Source: Rhodocyclales bacterium | Lineage (GTDB): Bacteria; Pseudomonadota; Gammaproteobacteria; Burkholderiales; Rhodocyclaceae | Length of the DNA stretch: 64,000 nucleotides | NCBI GenBank assembly: GCA_016215645.1 | Contig: JACRIX010000021.1 | Location: 46,027-110,026, forward strand | Direction of reading: 5' to 3' | Shown: positions 9,851 through 21,835 of the stretch, in pieces | Layout: each line of letters starts with the position of its first letter | Position numbering within the stretch: the first letter of the stretch is position 1 | Notes under the pieces: generated by a model | What the model was told of the DNA's origin: nothing | The model's database searches: none | The model's input: only the letters and a program-made list of their open reading frames with translations | Program-made: the position numbers and the translations under genes

Positions 9851-11157
9851 AACCCATCAATGTAGGTCTGCTCGGCATAGGCACTGTCGGTGGCGGCACG
9901 TTCAACGTACTCTCACGCAATGAGGCCGAGATCACCCGGCGCGCCGGGCGCCCGATCCGTATCACCAAGGTGGCGGACAAGAACCTCGAACTCGCGCGCC
10001 AGGTCACCGCCGGGCGAGCCCAGGTCACGGATGACGCGTTCGCCGTGGTGACCGATCCGGACATCGATATTGTTGTCGAATTGATCGGCGGTTACGGTAT
10101 TGCCAAGGAACTGGTGTTGAAGGCCATTGCCAACGGCAAGCATGTGGTGACGGCCAACAAGGCGCTGCTCGCGGTGCATGGCAATGAAATCTTTGCCGCG
10201 GCCCATGAAAAGGGTGTCATGGTGGCCTTCGAGGCGGCAGTGGCGGGTGGCATCCCCATCATCAAGGCGCTGCGCGAAGGCCTGACGGCCAATCGCATCC
10301 AGTGGATTGCCGGCATCATCAACGGCACCACCAACTTCATCCTCTCCGAGATGCGCGACAAGGGCCTGCCCTTCGACGTCGTGCTGAAGGAGGCGCAACG
10401 CCTGGGTTATGCCGAGGCCGACCCGACCTTCGATATCGAGGGAGTCGATGCGGGGCACAAGATCACGATCTTGTCGGCGCTGGCCTTTGGCATACCGATG
10501 CAGTTTGACAAGGCACATATTGAAGGCATCAGCAAACTAGATGCGGATGACATCAAGTACGCCGAGCAGTTGGGCTATCGCATCAAGCTGCTGGGCATTA
10601 CGCGCCGACGCGTGGATGGTGTCGAATTGCGCGTCCATCCGACGCTGATTCCGACCAAGCGACTGATCGCCAACGTCGAGGGCGCAATGAACGCGGTATT
10701 GGTGCAAGGCGATGCGGTGGGCGCCACGCTGTATTACGGCAAGGGTGCCGGCGCCGAGCCGACGGCGTCTGCGGTGATTGCCGACCTGGTCGACGTCACG
10801 CGCATGCACACGGCCGATCCGGAGCACCGCGTGCCGCATCTGGCCTTCCAGCCCGACGCCGTGCAGGACACCCCGATCCTGCCGCTGTCAGAAATCGAGA
10901 CCGGCTACTACCTGCGCCTGCGCGTCGAGGACAAGCCGGGCGTGCTGGCCGACGTGACGCGCATCCTTGCCGACCAGCAGATCTCCATCGACGCCATGAT
11001 CCAGCGCGAACCGGGTGAGGGCGAGTCGCAGACCGACATCATCATGCTGACCCACATCACGCGCGAAAAGAACGTCGATGCGGCGATTGCGAAGATTGAA
11101 GCACTGCCCGTGGTCAGGAAGCAGGTGATCCGGCTGCGCATGGAAGAGTTGGGCTAG
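9847..11157 (+). CDS. hom: Homoserine dehydrogenase with C-terminal ACT domain
   Basis: MKPINVGLLGIGTVGGGTFNVL; AGIINGTTNFILSEM; ACT region VEDKPGVLADVTRILADQQIS. Confidence 0.95.
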   Translation: MKPINVGLLGIGTVGGGTFNVLSRNEAEITRRAGRPIRITKVADKNLELARQVTAGRAQVTDDAFAVVTDPDIDIVVELIGGYGIAKELVLKAIANGKHVVTANKALLAVHGNEIFAAAHEKGVMVAFEAAVAGGIPIIKALREGLTANRIQWIAGIINGTTNFILSEMRDKGLPFDVVLKEAQRLGYAEADPTFDIEGVDAGHKITILSALAFGIPMQFDKAHIEGISKLDADDIKYAEQLGYRIKLLGITRRRVDGVELRVHPTLIPTKRLIANVEGAMNAVLVQGDAVGATLYYGKGAGAEPTASAVIADLVDVTRMHTADPEHRVPHLAFQPDAVQDTPILPLSEIETGYYLRLRVEDKPGVLADVTRILADQQISIDAMIQREPGEGESQTDIIMLTHITREKNVDAAIAKIEALPVVRKQVIRLRMEELG

Positions 11158-11168
11158 ACAAGCGGACC

Positions 11169-11194
11169 TTGATTGGCTAAGCTTGGCCAATCAA
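11169..11194. promoter_or_regulatory. 26-bp near-perfect palindrome upstream of vapB (candidate operator)
   Basis: ttgattggct-aagctt-ggccaatcaa; one mismatched pair; 22 bp before the antitoxin ATG. Confidence 0.5.
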
Positions 11195-11215
11195 AAGTCG
11201 ATTTCGGAGCCGGTC

Positions 11216-11464
11216 ATGCAAGTCAACATGCTGGAAGCCAAGAATGCCCTGTCGCGCCTGGTTGCGGCGGCTGAGCGCGGCGAGGACGTGATCCTCGCGC
11301 GCGACGGCAAGCCAGTGGCGAAAATCGTACGCTACCAGGCGCCGAAGGTGAAGCCGCCAGGTTCGATGCGCGGTCGCATCAAGGCTTCGCCGGACTGGGA
11401 TAGTCCCGAAACCAACGCTGAAATTGCCGCCTTGTTCGAGGAATCCGCCATGCGGGGTTTGTAG
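11216..11464 (+). CDS. vapB: Type II antitoxin, Phd/YefM/VapB-like
   Basis: MQVNMLEAKNALSRLVAAAERGEDVILARDGKPVAKIVRY. Confidence 0.85.
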   Translation: MQVNMLEAKNALSRLVAAAERGEDVILARDGKPVAKIVRYQAPKVKPPGSMRGRIKASPDWDSPETNAEIAALFEESAMRGL

Positions 11465-11476
11465 TTTGGTAGCGCG

Positions 11477-11845
11477 ATGCTTCTTTTCGATACCAATATC
11501 CTGATTCCCTGGCTTGCGGGAGCCTCATTGCCGGACGCCTTGGTCAAGCGGGTGCGTAATGAAGGTGCTTACGTCAGTCCGATCTCGATTTGGGAAATCT
11601 GGATCAAGGTACGCATCGGCAAGCTGGAAATGCAAACCGACAGTTTGGTGCGCGAAGTCGAGATTGCACAGTTGAGCTGGTTGCCGGTGCTTCCCGATCA
11701 TGCCGAGGCGGTGCGTGACCTGCCCCTCCTGCATCGTGATCCATTCGACCGCCTGCTTCTGGCGCAGGCCAAGGCCGAAGGTTTGACGGTAGTGACCACG
11801 GATCGAATTTTCGGCGAGTACCTGCCAAATGCATTGGTGGTGTAA
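11477..11845 (+). CDS. vapC: PIN-domain type II toxin, VapC-like
   Basis: MLLFDTNILIPWLAG; SPISIWEIWIKVRIGKLEM; HRDPFDRLLLAQAKAEGLTVVTTD acidic PIN residues. Confidence 0.88.
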   Translation: MLLFDTNILIPWLAGASLPDALVKRVRNEGAYVSPISIWEIWIKVRIGKLEMQTDSLVREVEIAQLSWLPVLPDHAEAVRDLPLLHRDPFDRLLLAQAKAEGLTVVTTDRIFGEYLPNALVV

Positions 11846-12128
11846 ATAATCCGAGCCAGGCCCCTTTTACCGGCGCTTTTACCTTTCTTTCTCGTACTTA
11901 TGTAGACAAACGACAATGACATCAATGTTGCCGACCAATAGCAAGAGCGTCGAAACGTCACAGGTCACAAGTACTATGTCATCTAGGGGAGTTCGACGGA
12001 TGCTCGGCCTTAACTTGCACACTTGGGAAGCACTCACAATCAAAGGGGTCAGGCTCGAATTGAATTCGCGCATTCGTAACAGCAAGCAGTGCGTGGCGGG
12101 CCTGGATTGATACACGAACTGCATCGCC

Positions 12129-12150
12129 GTCCCGTCAGCGCCGACTTTCA
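12129..12150 (+). repeat. Dispersed 22-bp motif, copy 3
   Basis: GTCCCGTCAGCGCCGACTTTCA; intergenic between vapC and thrC. Confidence 0.75.
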
Positions 12151-12212
12151 TCCGCCCCCGATACCCATTGGCATGCAAGCTCTTCAACACTTTCCCATTT
12201 TCCCGACCTGAC

Positions 12213-13637
12213 ATGAAATACATCTCTACCCGCGGCGGCGCAGAGCCGCAGGAATTCTGCGACATCCTGCTCGGCGGCCTGGCGCCTGACGGCGGGCTCT
12301 ACCTGCCGGAGAGCTATCCTCAGGTCGCGGACAAGCTCGAAAAATGGCGCGGGCTGTCCTACGCGGAGCTGGCTTTCGAGATTCTTTCGCTCTACATCAC
12401 CGACATCCCGCCGGCCGACCTCAAGGCGATCTGCGACAAGACCTATACGGCGCAGACCTATCGCTGGTGCCGGCCCGGCTGCGACGCGGCCGCCATCGTG
12501 CCACTGACCACGCTGGAACCCGGCTTCCACCTGCTGGAACTGTCCAATGGTCCGACGCTAGCCTTCAAGGACATGGCCATGCAGTTGCTTGGCCATCTTT
12601 TCGAGTACGTCCTGGAGAAGCGCGGCGAAAGCATCAACATTCTGGGTGCGACCTCGGGCGACACAGGTTCTGCCGCGGAGTACGCGATGCGCGGCAAGCA
12701 CAGGGTCAAGGTCTTCATGCTGTCGCCGGAAGGCAAGATGAGTGCCTTTCAGCGCGCGCAGATGTATTCGCTGCAAGACCCGAACATCTTCAATATCGCC
12801 GTGCGCGGGATGTTCGACGATGCTCAGGATATCGTCAAGGCGGTGTCCAACGACGCCGAATTCAAGGCGAAATACCGCATCGGCGCGGTGAATTCGATCA
12901 ACTGGGCGCGGGTCATGGCCCAGGTGGTCTATTACTTCAAGGGGTATTTCGCGGCGACCACCTCGAACGACCAGCAGGTGGCCTTCTGCGTACCATCAGG
13001 TAACTTTGGCAATATCTGCGCCGGGCACATCGCTCGCGTGATGGGCTTGCCGATCGCACGTCTGGTACTGGCGACCAACGAGAACGACGTTCTCGACGAG
13101 TTCTTCCGCAGCGGCGTCTATCGGCCGCGGGCAACGGCCGAGACGCACGTCACCTCGAGTCCGTCGATGGACATCTCCAAGGCGTCCAATTTCGAGCGTT
13201 TCATCTTCGACCTGGTCGGCCGAGATGCGTCGATAGTTCGTGAACTCTGGCAGCAGGTGGATGCCGGCGGTGCCTTCGATCTTCGGGGCACCCGCTATTT
13301 TGCGGACCTTCCGGGCTATGGCTTCGTTTCAGGGAGCAGTTCGCATGCCGACCGCCTGGCGACCATTCGCGATGTGTGGAGTCGTCATCAGCTCATGATC
13401 GACACCCATACGGCGGATGGCGTCAAGGTGGCGCGGGAGCACCGCGAAGCTGGCGTACCGATGATCGTGCTGGAAACAGCGCGGGCGGTGAAGTTCTCGG
13501 AAACCATCCAGGAGGCCCTGGGCCGCGATCCGGCGCGGCCGAAGGAATTGGAGGGGATCGAGAGACTCGCGCAACGGGTGGAAGTGGTCGACGCCTCGGT
13601 CGACCAGGTGAAAGCCATCATCACCCGCAACTGCTGA
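12213..13637 (+). CDS. thrC: Threonine synthase
   Basis: MKYISTRGGAEPQEFCDILLGGLAPDGGLYLPE; NGPTLAFKDMAMQLLG; GATSGDTGSAAEYAM. Confidence 0.95.
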   Translation: MKYISTRGGAEPQEFCDILLGGLAPDGGLYLPESYPQVADKLEKWRGLSYAELAFEILSLYITDIPPADLKAICDKTYTAQTYRWCRPGCDAAAIVPLTTLEPGFHLLELSNGPTLAFKDMAMQLLGHLFEYVLEKRGESINILGATSGDTGSAAEYAMRGKHRVKVFMLSPEGKMSAFQRAQMYSLQDPNIFNIAVRGMFDDAQDIVKAVSNDAEFKAKYRIGAVNSINWARVMAQVVYYFKGYFAATTSNDQQVAFCVPSGNFGNICAGHIARVMGLPIARLVLATNENDVLDEFFRSGVYRPRATAETHVTSSPSMDISKASNFERFIFDLVGRDASIVRELWQQVDAGGAFDLRGTRYFADLPGYGFVSGSSSHADRLATIRDVWSRHQLMIDTHTADGVKVAREHREAGVPMIVLETARAVKFSETIQEALGRDPARPKELEGIERLAQRVEVVDASVDQVKAIITRNC

Positions 13638-13687
13638 GGAAACGTGGCGCCGTGAAAGTTGGCGCCGGTCCTGCGGCGACTCCGGTG

Positions 13688-13825
13688 CTAGAGGTAAATC
13701 ACCGCCGGGAACACCGTCACGGCCAGAACCAGGATCAGCCATTCCATGTTGTAGCGGGCCAGCATTCCAGTGAAATGGAGCACCAGCACGACGATGGCAA
13801 CGATGTAATAAAGAATGAAGAGCAT
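13688..13825 (-). CDS. Small 45-aa membrane protein (not in the supplied ORF track)
   Basis: Read directly from the minus strand: MLFILYYIVAIVVLVLHFTGMLARYNMEWLILVLAVTVFPAVIYL*. Two hydrophobic segments; GGAG 6-7 nt before the ATG. Confidence 0.6.
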   Translation of the reverse strand: MLFILYYIVAIVVLVLHFTGMLARYNMEWLILVLAVTVFPAVIYL

Positions 13826-13891
13826 TTTTTTCTCCGTAGGCGGTACTCGCGTATCGAGTGCCGGCGGGCCAGGTTCTTGAAGATTCTAGCA

Positions 13892-16281
13892 TCAATGTTT
13901 GATTGCCACGCTGAGGCCTAGGGGTTTTATCCGGAACGATATTTCCTGGCCGCGACGCGCCCTTGCGCCGCGAAACTCGGCCTGGGCCCGAACTTCCAGT
14001 GTTTGTCGAACAGGTTTTCCGCCGCGTCCGCTGCCCTCGATCGCCAGGGCCTGGTTTCCTATCACCGCCACGCCAGCGACCTGGTCGGTCTTGATCAGGT
14101 CGATCAGCATTAGACCCTTGCCTTTGGCCATTTCCCGGAGGTCCGCCAGCGGGAAAAGCAGCAAGCGGCCGGCTTGTGTAATGACGGCGGCGGTATCGCC
14201 AACCAGCGCTGCCGGCGGCAGTGGATGCTCGCCCTTTTCCAGCGTAAGGAAGGCCTTGCCCGCTTTGTTGCGCGCAACCATGTCGCCGACGCCGGCGACA
14301 AAACCGTAGCCTCCCGAACCGGCGACCAGATACTTGGCGTCCGGAGCCGCTGTCAAGACTTGCGCCAGCTTGCCGCCTTCCTGGAAGTCGATCATCGTGT
14401 TGAGCGGTGCGCCATCACCACGTCCGCCGGGCAGATCGGATACCCTGACGCTGTAGCTTCGTCCGTGGCTGTCGATCACGATCAGCGGCCAGATGCTGCG
14501 GGTCTCGGCCACCAGCCAGGGGAAATCCCCTGTCTTGTAGGCAATGCTCGCCGGGTCGATGCCATGTCCCTGGCGCGAGCGCACCCAGCCGTTCCTGGAG
14601 ATGATCACGGTGACGGGTTCATCCGGCACGGCAATCTCGCCCTGGGTGATCGGAGCCACGGCCTCCATCAGCGTGCGCCGGGCGTCGCCGTAACGCTTGG
14701 AATCCTCACCGATCTCCTTTTGGATCTGCTTGGTCATTTCGTGGCGTGAGTTGAGCAGCGTGCTGAGCTGACCGTGTTCCGTACGCAGGTCGCCAAGCTC
14801 TTTTTCGATGCGTATCCCTTCCAGCCGTGCCAGTTGCCGCAGGCGAATCTCCAGGATGTCTTCCGCCTGCATTTCCGACAGCCCGAATCGCGCCATCAAG
14901 TCGGGTTTTGGCTCGTCGGACTCACGGATGCAGCGGATCACCTCGTCGATGCGCAGGAATACGGTCATGCGGCCTTCGAGTATGTGGATGCGACGCTCCA
15001 CCTCGGTCAACCGGTGCCGGCTGCGCCGTTCCACCGTGGCAAACCTGAACGCAATCCATTCGTGGAGGATGGTCAGCAGGTTTTTCTGTTGCGGCCTGCC
15101 GTCGCGGCCCACCATGGTGAGGTTCACCGAAATGCTGGCTTCCAGGCTGGTATGCGCCAACAGCACGGCCATGAACTCGTCCTGCGGAATCTTCGAACTC
15201 TTGGGTTCCAGCATGATGCGAACCGGCTGCTGGTCGCTTGATTCGTCGCGAACGCTGTCGAGCACGCCGAGGACCAGCGCCTTGAGATTCTTTTGCTCCT
15301 GGCTGACCTCCTTCTTGCCAGTGCGGGCCTGCGGGTTGGTGAGCGCCTCGATTTCCGACAGCACCTGCGCCACCGACACGCCATGCGGCAGTTCGTCCAC
15401 AATCACGCGCCATTGCCCGCGCGCCAGATCCTCGATGCGCCAGCGCGCGCGCATGCGCAGGGAGCCGCGACCATTGGCGTAGGCATCGCGAATGTCGGCC
15501 GGAGTCGAGATCAGTTGTCCGCCACCGGGGAAGTCCGGGCCGGGCATGACGGCCAGAACTTCTTCGAGCATGGCTTCCGGCTTCTTGATCAGCAGGCGAG
15601 CGGCCTCTGCCACTTCGCGCAGGTTGTGCGGCGGAATTTCCGTGGCCATGCCGACGGCAATACCGGATGCACCGTTCAGCAGAACGATGGGCAGGCGTGC
15701 CGGCATCAGCTTCGGCTCGGTCATCGAGCCATCGTAGTTGTCGATGAAATCCACCGTACCGCGGTCGATTTCACCCAGCAGAAGGTCGGCAAATGGCGTC
15801 AACCGGCATTCCGTGTAACGCATGGCCGCGGCGCCATCGCCATCGCGCGAGCCGAAGTTGCCCTGGCCGTCGACCAGCGGATAGCGCAGCGTGAAGTCCT
15901 GCGCCACGCGCACCATGGCGTCATAGACGCTGGTATCGCCGTGCGGGTGGTACTTGCCGATCACGTCGCCGACGACGCGGGCGCTCTTGACATGCTTGGC
16001 GCTGGCGGCTAGGCGCATTTCGTTCATGGCGTGCAGGATGCGGCGTTGCACCGGTTTCAGGCCATCCTCGACCTGGGGCAGGGCACGCGCCCGAACCACG
16101 CTCATGGCATAGGCAAGGTAGGCGCGTTCGGCATAGGCGGCCAGTGGCAGCGACGTGCCGTCGCCTTGGTCAAGAGTCGGCGCTGGTGGTACGGCGGGCG
16201 GTGGCGGCGAATTGGCTCCGGCAGCGCCTGGCTGGTCGAAGAGGTCGGGCGTGTCGCCGGTCTGGTCGTTTGGCATGCTCA

Positions 16282-16282
<1 letters not shown>
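13892..16282 (-). CDS. parC: DNA topoisomerase IV subunit A
   Basis: [62 protein letters not shown]. Confidence 0.95.
16171..16192 (-). repeat. Dispersed 22-bp motif, copy 4
   Basis: Reverse complement GTACCACCAGCGCCGACTCTTG; ParC N-terminal linker. Confidence 0.85.
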
Positions 16283-18258
<1,976 letters not shown>

Positions 18259-18273
18259 CTCGTTCTTGTGGAT

Positions 18274-19140
18274 TCAGGGTTGCGCGTCGACCAGGCAGTC
18301 CGCCAGGCCGATACGCCAGTCAGGCAGGGTCAGGCCAAAATCGCGCAGGAAGCGCGAACAGTCCAATCGTGAATTCTTCGGCCTCGGCGCCGGCAGCGGA
18401 AAGTCGGCGCTGGTGATACGGTGAACTACGGGGGCTCGGTTCATCAGGCCGAGCTTAAGCGCATTCTCGAAAATCGCCTGGGCATACCCATGCCAGCTCG
18501 TCTCGCCGCTCGCCGTCAGATGGTACAGACCGCTCGGCGCGTCGCGACGCCCCAGGATCTGAGCGGTGACGTCGGCCAGGTGGCGGGTCCACGTCGGCGC
18601 ACCGATCTGGTCGCCCACGATGCGCAATTCCTCGCGCTCGCGACCGAGTCGCAGCATGGTCTTCATGAAGTTCGCACCGTGCAGGCCATAGACCCAACTG
18701 GTGCGCAGGAGCAGATGCCGAGCGCAGGATGCCGCAATCGCCTGTTCGCCTTCCAGCTTGCTGCGGCCATAGGCGCAAAGCGGCCGCGGGGTGTCGTGCT
18801 CTGAGTAGGGTTCCACCTTGGCGCCATCGAATACGTAGTCGGTGGAGTAATGAATCAGCAGGGCGCCGGTGCGCTTCGCCTCCTCCGCGAGAATTGCAGG
18901 CGCCGTGGCGTTGATACGCTTGGCAAGTTCCGGTTCCTGTTCCGCCTGGTCGACGGCAGTGTAGGCCGCAGCATTGACGATTGCCGCCGGGGCATGGCTA
19001 CGGACGGCGCTGCGCAGGCTTTCCGTATCCGCGAGATCGAGCTGCGTGCGGTCGCAGGCGACGATTTCTCCCAGGCAGGCCAGCGAGCGTTTGAGTTCGT
19101 GCCCAAGCTGGCCGGCGGCGCCAATGAGCAGGATCTTCAT
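18274..19140 (-). CDS. rfbD: dTDP-4-dehydrorhamnose reductase
   Basis: [59 protein letters not shown]. Confidence 0.94.
   Translation of the reverse strand: MKILLIGAAGQLGHELKRSLACLGEIVACDRTQLDLADTESLRSAVRSHAPAAIVNAAAYTAVDQAEQEPELAKRINATAPAILAEEAKRTGALLIHYSTDYVFDGAKVEPYSEHDTPRPLCAYGRSKLEGEQAIAASCARHLLLRTSWVYGLHGANFMKTMLRLGREREELRIVGDQIGAPTWTRHLADVTAQILGRRDAPSGLYHLTASGETSWHGYAQAIFENALKLGLMNRAPVVHRITSADFPLPAPRPKNSRLDCSRFLRDFGLTLPDWRIGLADCLVDAQP
18398..18419 (-). repeat. Dispersed 22-bp motif, copy 5
   Basis: Reverse complement GTATCACCAGCGCCGACTTTCC; inside rfbD. Confidence 0.8.
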
Positions 19141-19679
19141 GCGTAGGTCTCAGCCTGGTTCAGGGGAGTTCCAGCCTTGTCCTTGGCCGCAAGGATCGGC
19201 TCGCCATCCAGCGGCCAGGGAATTCCCAACTGCGGGTCGTTCCACAGCAAGGTGCGCTCGTCGGCCGGGCTCCAGTAGTCGGTGGTCTTGTAAAGGAACT
19301 CGGCCCAGTCGGATGTCACGCAGAACCCGTGGGCAAAGCCGGGGGGTATCCAGGCCATCCGTTTGTCGTCGGCCGACAAGGTAAATCCCACCCACTTTCC
19401 GAACGTGGGCGAGGAGCGGCGCAGATCGACGGCAATGTCATAAACGGAGCCTGCGGTCACCCGCACCAGCTTGCCCTGGGCGTGGTCGATCTGGTAGTGC
19501 AGGCCGCGCAGGACATTTTTTTGTGAACGCGAATGATTGTCCTGGACGAACTCGGCATGGATTCCAATATCTGCGAGTGTTCGCTGGTTCCAGCTCTCGA
19601 AAAAGAAACCGCGATCGTCACCGAACACCCGGGGTTCGATGAGGACGACGTCGGGGATCGCGGTGGGGATGGCCTTCAT
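19137..19679 (-). CDS. rfbC: dTDP-4-dehydrorhamnose 3,5-epimerase
   Basis: [51 protein letters not shown]. The listed ORF is N-terminally over-extended. Confidence 0.94.
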   Translation of the reverse strand: MKAIPTAIPDVVLIEPRVFGDDRGFFFESWNQRTLADIGIHAEFVQDNHSRSQKNVLRGLHYQIDHAQGKLVRVTAGSVYDIAVDLRRSSPTFGKWVGFTLSADDKRMAWIPPGFAHGFCVTSDWAEFLYKTTDYWSPADERTLLWNDPQLGIPWPLDGEPILAAKDKAGTPLNQAETYA

Positions 19680-20566
19680 TGCCGTGTTTCGTACTTCAGC
19701 AGGCTTTGCAGGTATTGCCCGTAGTTGCTTTTCGCCAGCGGTTCGGCCAGCCGCGCGAGTTGCTTGTCGTCGATCCATTTCATGCGCCAGGCCACTTCTT
19801 CCGGGCAGGCCACCTTGAGGCTCTGGCGCTTTTCGATGACCTCGATGAACTGGCTGGCTTCAAGCAGTGAATCATGGGTTCCCGTATCCAGCCAGGCCAT
19901 GCCTCGCCCCATGATCTCGACATGCAACTGGCCGTGCTCCAGGTAGATCCGGTTGAGATCGGTGATCTCGAGTTCGCCGCGCGCGGAGGGTTTGAGATCG
20001 GCGGCCAGATCGCAGACCTGTTGATCGTAAAAATAGAGGCCGGTGACGGCGTAGCGTGATTTCGGCGTCTTGGGCTTTTCCTCGATGCTGATGGCGCGCA
20101 TCTGCTCGTCGAATTCGACGACGCCATAGCGTTCGGGATCGTTCACCGCATACGCGAATATCGTGGCGCCCTTGGCATTTTCCTGGCCGGCGGCCCGCTG
20201 GAGCTGGCCGACGAGACTTTGCCCATAGAACAGGTTGTCTCCCAGCACCAGGGCCGACGGTCGGCCATCGACAAAATCGCGGCCGATGATGAAGGCTTGG
20301 GCCAGACCGTCGGGACTGGGCTGAACGGCGTACTGGATCGATACGCCCCATTGCGAGCCGTCGCCCAGCAGTTGCTCGAAGCGGGGCGTGTCCTGGGGCG
20401 TGGAAATCAGCAGGATTTCCCGAATGCCGGCCAACATCAGCGTGGTCAGCGGGTAGTAGATCATCGGCTTGTCGTAGATCGGCAGCAGCTGCTTGGATAC
20501 CGCAATCGTCACGGGATGCAGCCGGGTGCCGGAGCCGCCGGCGAGAATGATGCCGCGGGTATTCAT
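19676..20566 (-). CDS. rfbA: Glucose-1-phosphate thymidylyltransferase
   Basis: [48 protein letters not shown]. Confidence 0.96.
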   Translation of the reverse strand: MNTRGIILAGGSGTRLHPVTIAVSKQLLPIYDKPMIYYPLTTLMLAGIREILLISTPQDTPRFEQLLGDGSQWGVSIQYAVQPSPDGLAQAFIIGRDFVDGRPSALVLGDNLFYGQSLVGQLQRAAGQENAKGATIFAYAVNDPERYGVVEFDEQMRAISIEEKPKTPKSRYAVTGLYFYDQQVCDLAADLKPSARGELEITDLNRIYLEHGQLHVEIMGRGMAWLDTGTHDSLLEASQFIEVIEKRQSLKVACPEEVAWRMKWIDDKQLARLAEPLAKSNYGQYLQSLLKYETRQ

Positions 20567-21630
20567 GTGCGGTCTCCGTAGTTGCGCTCCATCCATTGCC
20601 GGTAAGCGCCTGAAACGACGTGGGCGACCCAGTCCGGGTGGTCCAGATACCACTGCACCGTTTTGCGCATTCCCGTCTCAAAGCTTTCAACAGGCGTCCA
20701 GCCCAGCTCGCGTTCAATCTTGCCGGCGTCGATGGCGTAGCGCTTGTCGTGGCCGGGGCGGTCGGCGACGGATACCTTCTGCTCGGCATAGCGCTTGCCA
20801 TCAGCGCGGGGCCGCATTTCGTCGAGCAGGGCGCACAGGGTATCGACCACGTCGAGGTTGGTTTTTTCGTTGTGGCCGCCGATGTTGTAGGTCTCGCCGG
20901 GGATGCCTTGCTCGAACACCAGCCGCAGGGCGCGGGCATGGTCATCGACGTACAGCCAGTCGCGCACATTGTCGCCTTTGCCGTAAATCGGTAGCGGCTT
21001 GTCGGAGACGGCATTGTGGATCATCAGCGGGATGAGCTTCTCGGGAAACTGGCAAGGGCCATAGTTGTTCGAGCAGTTGGTCATCACGGTGGGCAGGCCA
21101 TAGGTGTGGTGCCAGGCACGTACCAAGTGGTCGGAGGCGGCCTTGGAGGCAGAATAAGGTGAGTTGGGCTGGTAGGCGTTGTCTTCGAGGAAAAGACCGG
21201 TATCCCCCAGGGAACCGAAAACTTCATCGGTCGAGACGTGATGGAAGCGGAAGGCGCTTCGTGCCGCCGGGTCCAGTCCCGACCAATAGGTGCGGGCGGC
21301 TTCGAGCAGGGTGTAGGTGCCGTTGATATTGGTCTGGATGAAATCCCCCGGGCCGTGGATCGAACGATCGACATGCGATTCGGCGGCGAGATGGATCACG
21401 CCGAAAGGAGCGTGATCGGCGAACAGCCTATCCAGCGCCGCGCGGTCACAGATGTCAGTGCGGCTGAAGACATGGCGCGGGTGATTGGCCAGATCGGCCA
21501 GCGATTCAAGGTTCCCGGCGTAGGTCAGCTTGTCGATGTTGATGACCCGCCAGTCGGTTTCATTGATCAGCAGGCGTACCAGGGCGGAACCAATGAACCC
21601 GGCGCCACCGGTGACGAGAAGGGTTGGCAT
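20563..21630 (-). CDS. rfbB: dTDP-glucose 4,6-dehydratase
   Basis: [55 protein letters not shown]. Confidence 0.96.
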   Translation of the reverse strand: MPTLLVTGGAGFIGSALVRLLINETDWRVINIDKLTYAGNLESLADLANHPRHVFSRTDICDRAALDRLFADHAPFGVIHLAAESHVDRSIHGPGDFIQTNINGTYTLLEAARTYWSGLDPAARSAFRFHHVSTDEVFGSLGDTGLFLEDNAYQPNSPYSASKAASDHLVRAWHHTYGLPTVMTNCSNNYGPCQFPEKLIPLMIHNAVSDKPLPIYGKGDNVRDWLYVDDHARALRLVFEQGIPGETYNIGGHNEKTNLDVVDTLCALLDEMRPRADGKRYAEQKVSVADRPGHDKRYAIDAGKIERELGWTPVESFETGMRKTVQWYLDHPDWVAHVVSGAYRQWMERNYGDRT

Positions 21631-21835
21631 AGACGTTTTTTGGATATCCCCTTGATGATTGGGGTCATGAACTGATTCAGGAGGTATTCTATTCGAAGCT
21701 CGTCGGCCGACCGGTGCCGACGGGGACATGGACGAGGGGCGATCCGACACCGGATACCGGCCGGGGCTTGACGTAATATAGTTTAGATATAAAATAAAAC
21801 AAAAGCAGGTAATTCGAATTCATCAGGAGAACACA

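Noticed and set aside
11879-12265. 128-aa minus-strand ORF between vapC and thrC
   Set aside because: Overlaps the thrC start, no recognisable domain; at most a decayed remnant.
13645-13670. Possible tenth copy of the dispersed motif (gaaagttggcgccggtcctgc)
   Set aside because: Core differs (GGCGCCAACT) and the upstream GT is absent.
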